DNA from: Phylloscopus collybita
Taxonomy: Eukaryota; Chordata; Aves; Passeriformes; Phylloscopidae
Reading direction: 5' to 3'
Assembly: GCA_027886175.1 (NCBI GenBank)
Contig: JAJNNQ010000018.1
Coordinates: 17,217,001 to 17,281,000 of the forward strand
Length of the DNA: 64,000 nt
Shown one piece after another: positions 63,055 to 64,000 of the stretch. The first letter of the stretch is position 1. Each line of letters starts with the position of its first letter. The position numbers and the translations under genes were made by a program. The notes beneath the pieces were generated by a model. It was not told the origin of the DNA and did no database searches. It saw nothing but the letters and a program-made list of their open reading frames with translations.

Positions 63055-64000
63055 TCAGAAGTGATCTGACCTACTAAAAGAAAGGATTTTGCCCTGGCTT
63101 CTGATTTAAAATGTCCTTGATGGTAAGTGGGTTTTGCTACCTTAAGTATTTTAAAATAAAGACACACTTTTAAAAGGGCATTCTCTCATTTAAAAACAAC
63201 TTTCTTATTTTCTAAGTGGGTACAAATAATAAATTAAGGCAGATATTGTCATGTGTTTACAAATGTTCAAAAGATGAGCAGGTGAACCTCTATCAGCTGC
63301 AAAGCCATTTCAATTTCCATTTTTCCATGGTCTTTCTTACAGTTTGTCCTGACAGCTGACAATAGCTTCTTTGGGATTCTGTCTGGTTTTTAATTTATGA
63401 CCATTTGAAAAAGTGATAGCCACACTAGCACTGGAACAGATGGCATTGTGAGGGTCACAGACCCAAAGATTTACCAGAGGGCTATGAAATGCTATGACAC
63501 AAATGCAGTCTGTGATGATGCTGTGTGATATTAATGGAATGCCTAGCCACAAGTTGGTAGGTTACAGTAGCCAGAAACAACCAGTTCTATGTAAAGTATA
63601 AAACAGTATGAGATACTGTTAGATCTATTAAAGTAATTGACACGTCAAACTTAATTTCCTTTAAAATTGTGATATGATAGTATGAGCAGCTGGTGATCTC
63701 TGGAAAATAAATGAGGTAGCTTTAGCCTGGCCATCCAAACTCACCTCATTTGCTGCAGAATCAAAGCCTAACCTTCAAAAATGTAGGGATGTGTTTTGAG
63801 TAGGTGTGGTCTTTCTGCTGTGTGGATTACATTTGATTTAAAATAAGATTTATATCTGAATATTTTTGTGAAGATAAATCCATGGATGTTTAACACAATA
63901 GCTAGTAGGAAATGTTTGTATCTCACCTCAGACTCAGCAGCTCCCTTAAGTTCCAGAATCCCCACCTTCCCCACCAAACCCATGCTGTTGCTGTAGTTCT

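Larger units (their letters stand above)
49014..64000 (+). other. TTC7B intron after exon l, incomplete (at least 15 kb)
   Basis: Contains an antisense CR1 (about 49376-49905), A/C-rich then G/T-rich low-complexity DNA (about 55570-55740), a 30-base poly(A) (57632-57661), a G/T-rich tract (58268-58386), and an exon-like block with downstream AATAAA (60814-61489). The terminal TTC7B exon or exons encoding the rest of the last TPRs and the C-terminus were searched for by eye and not found. 61500-64000 shows only a 17-bp tandem duplication (63021-63054). Confidence 0.8.

Noticed and set aside
1..64000. A bacterial, viral or mobile defence-type system
   Set aside because: Nothing in the window supports one: one interrupted vertebrate gene, intron repeats, no compact gene clusters and no direct-repeat/spacer array.

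Overview
This window is vertebrate nuclear DNA, almost certainly from a passerine bird. The evidence is a large GT-AG intron-exon gene on the + strand, AT-rich and CpG-poor introns, several avian CR1 LINE fragments, and a tRNA-Ile-headed SINE with a CR1-like tail (46600-46741) of the kind described in songbirds. There is no operon, prophage, CRISPR array or bacterial-type gene.

One gene accounts for the whole window: TTC7B, the tetratricopeptide-repeat scaffold of the plasma-membrane phosphatidylinositol 4-kinase complex (PI4KA-TTC7-FAM126-EFR3). Twelve coding exons were read by hand: 1364-1427, 6008-6145, 9461-9544, 10758-10862, 12130-12247, 12439-12496, 16002-16074, 17317-17477, 31558-31674, 35770-35867, 46120-46260 and 48811-49013. 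They join in frame into 453 codons without a stop, and every junction is GT-AG. They should cover about residues 318-770 of an 843-residue protein. The first exons lie before position 1, and the last roughly 73 residues lie beyond 64000.

Layout. 1-1363 is an intron end holding a possible solo LTR. 1428-6007 holds two CR1 fragments whose 3' ends face each other, one interrupted by a 52-base poly(A). 6008-17477 is the exon-dense part. 17478-31557 is a 14-kb intron with simple repeats and possible old CR1 relics. 31558-49013 carries the last four visible exons, the SINE, and an exon-like open stretch at 39241-39405. 49014-64000 is an incomplete intron with a CR1 copy, two homopolymer or G/T-rich tracts, and a second exon-like block at 60814-60962 followed by AATAAA at 61484.

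No new multi-gene system is visible. The two observations most worth checking are the exon-like blocks. The one at 39241-39405 is 165 nt, phase-compatible with its flanking exons, and would add a 55-residue Ser/Pro/His-rich insert to the TTC7B linker. The one at 60814-60962 has an excellent acceptor and a protein-like frame ending in a stop, but that frame does not match direct splicing from the last TTC7B exon.
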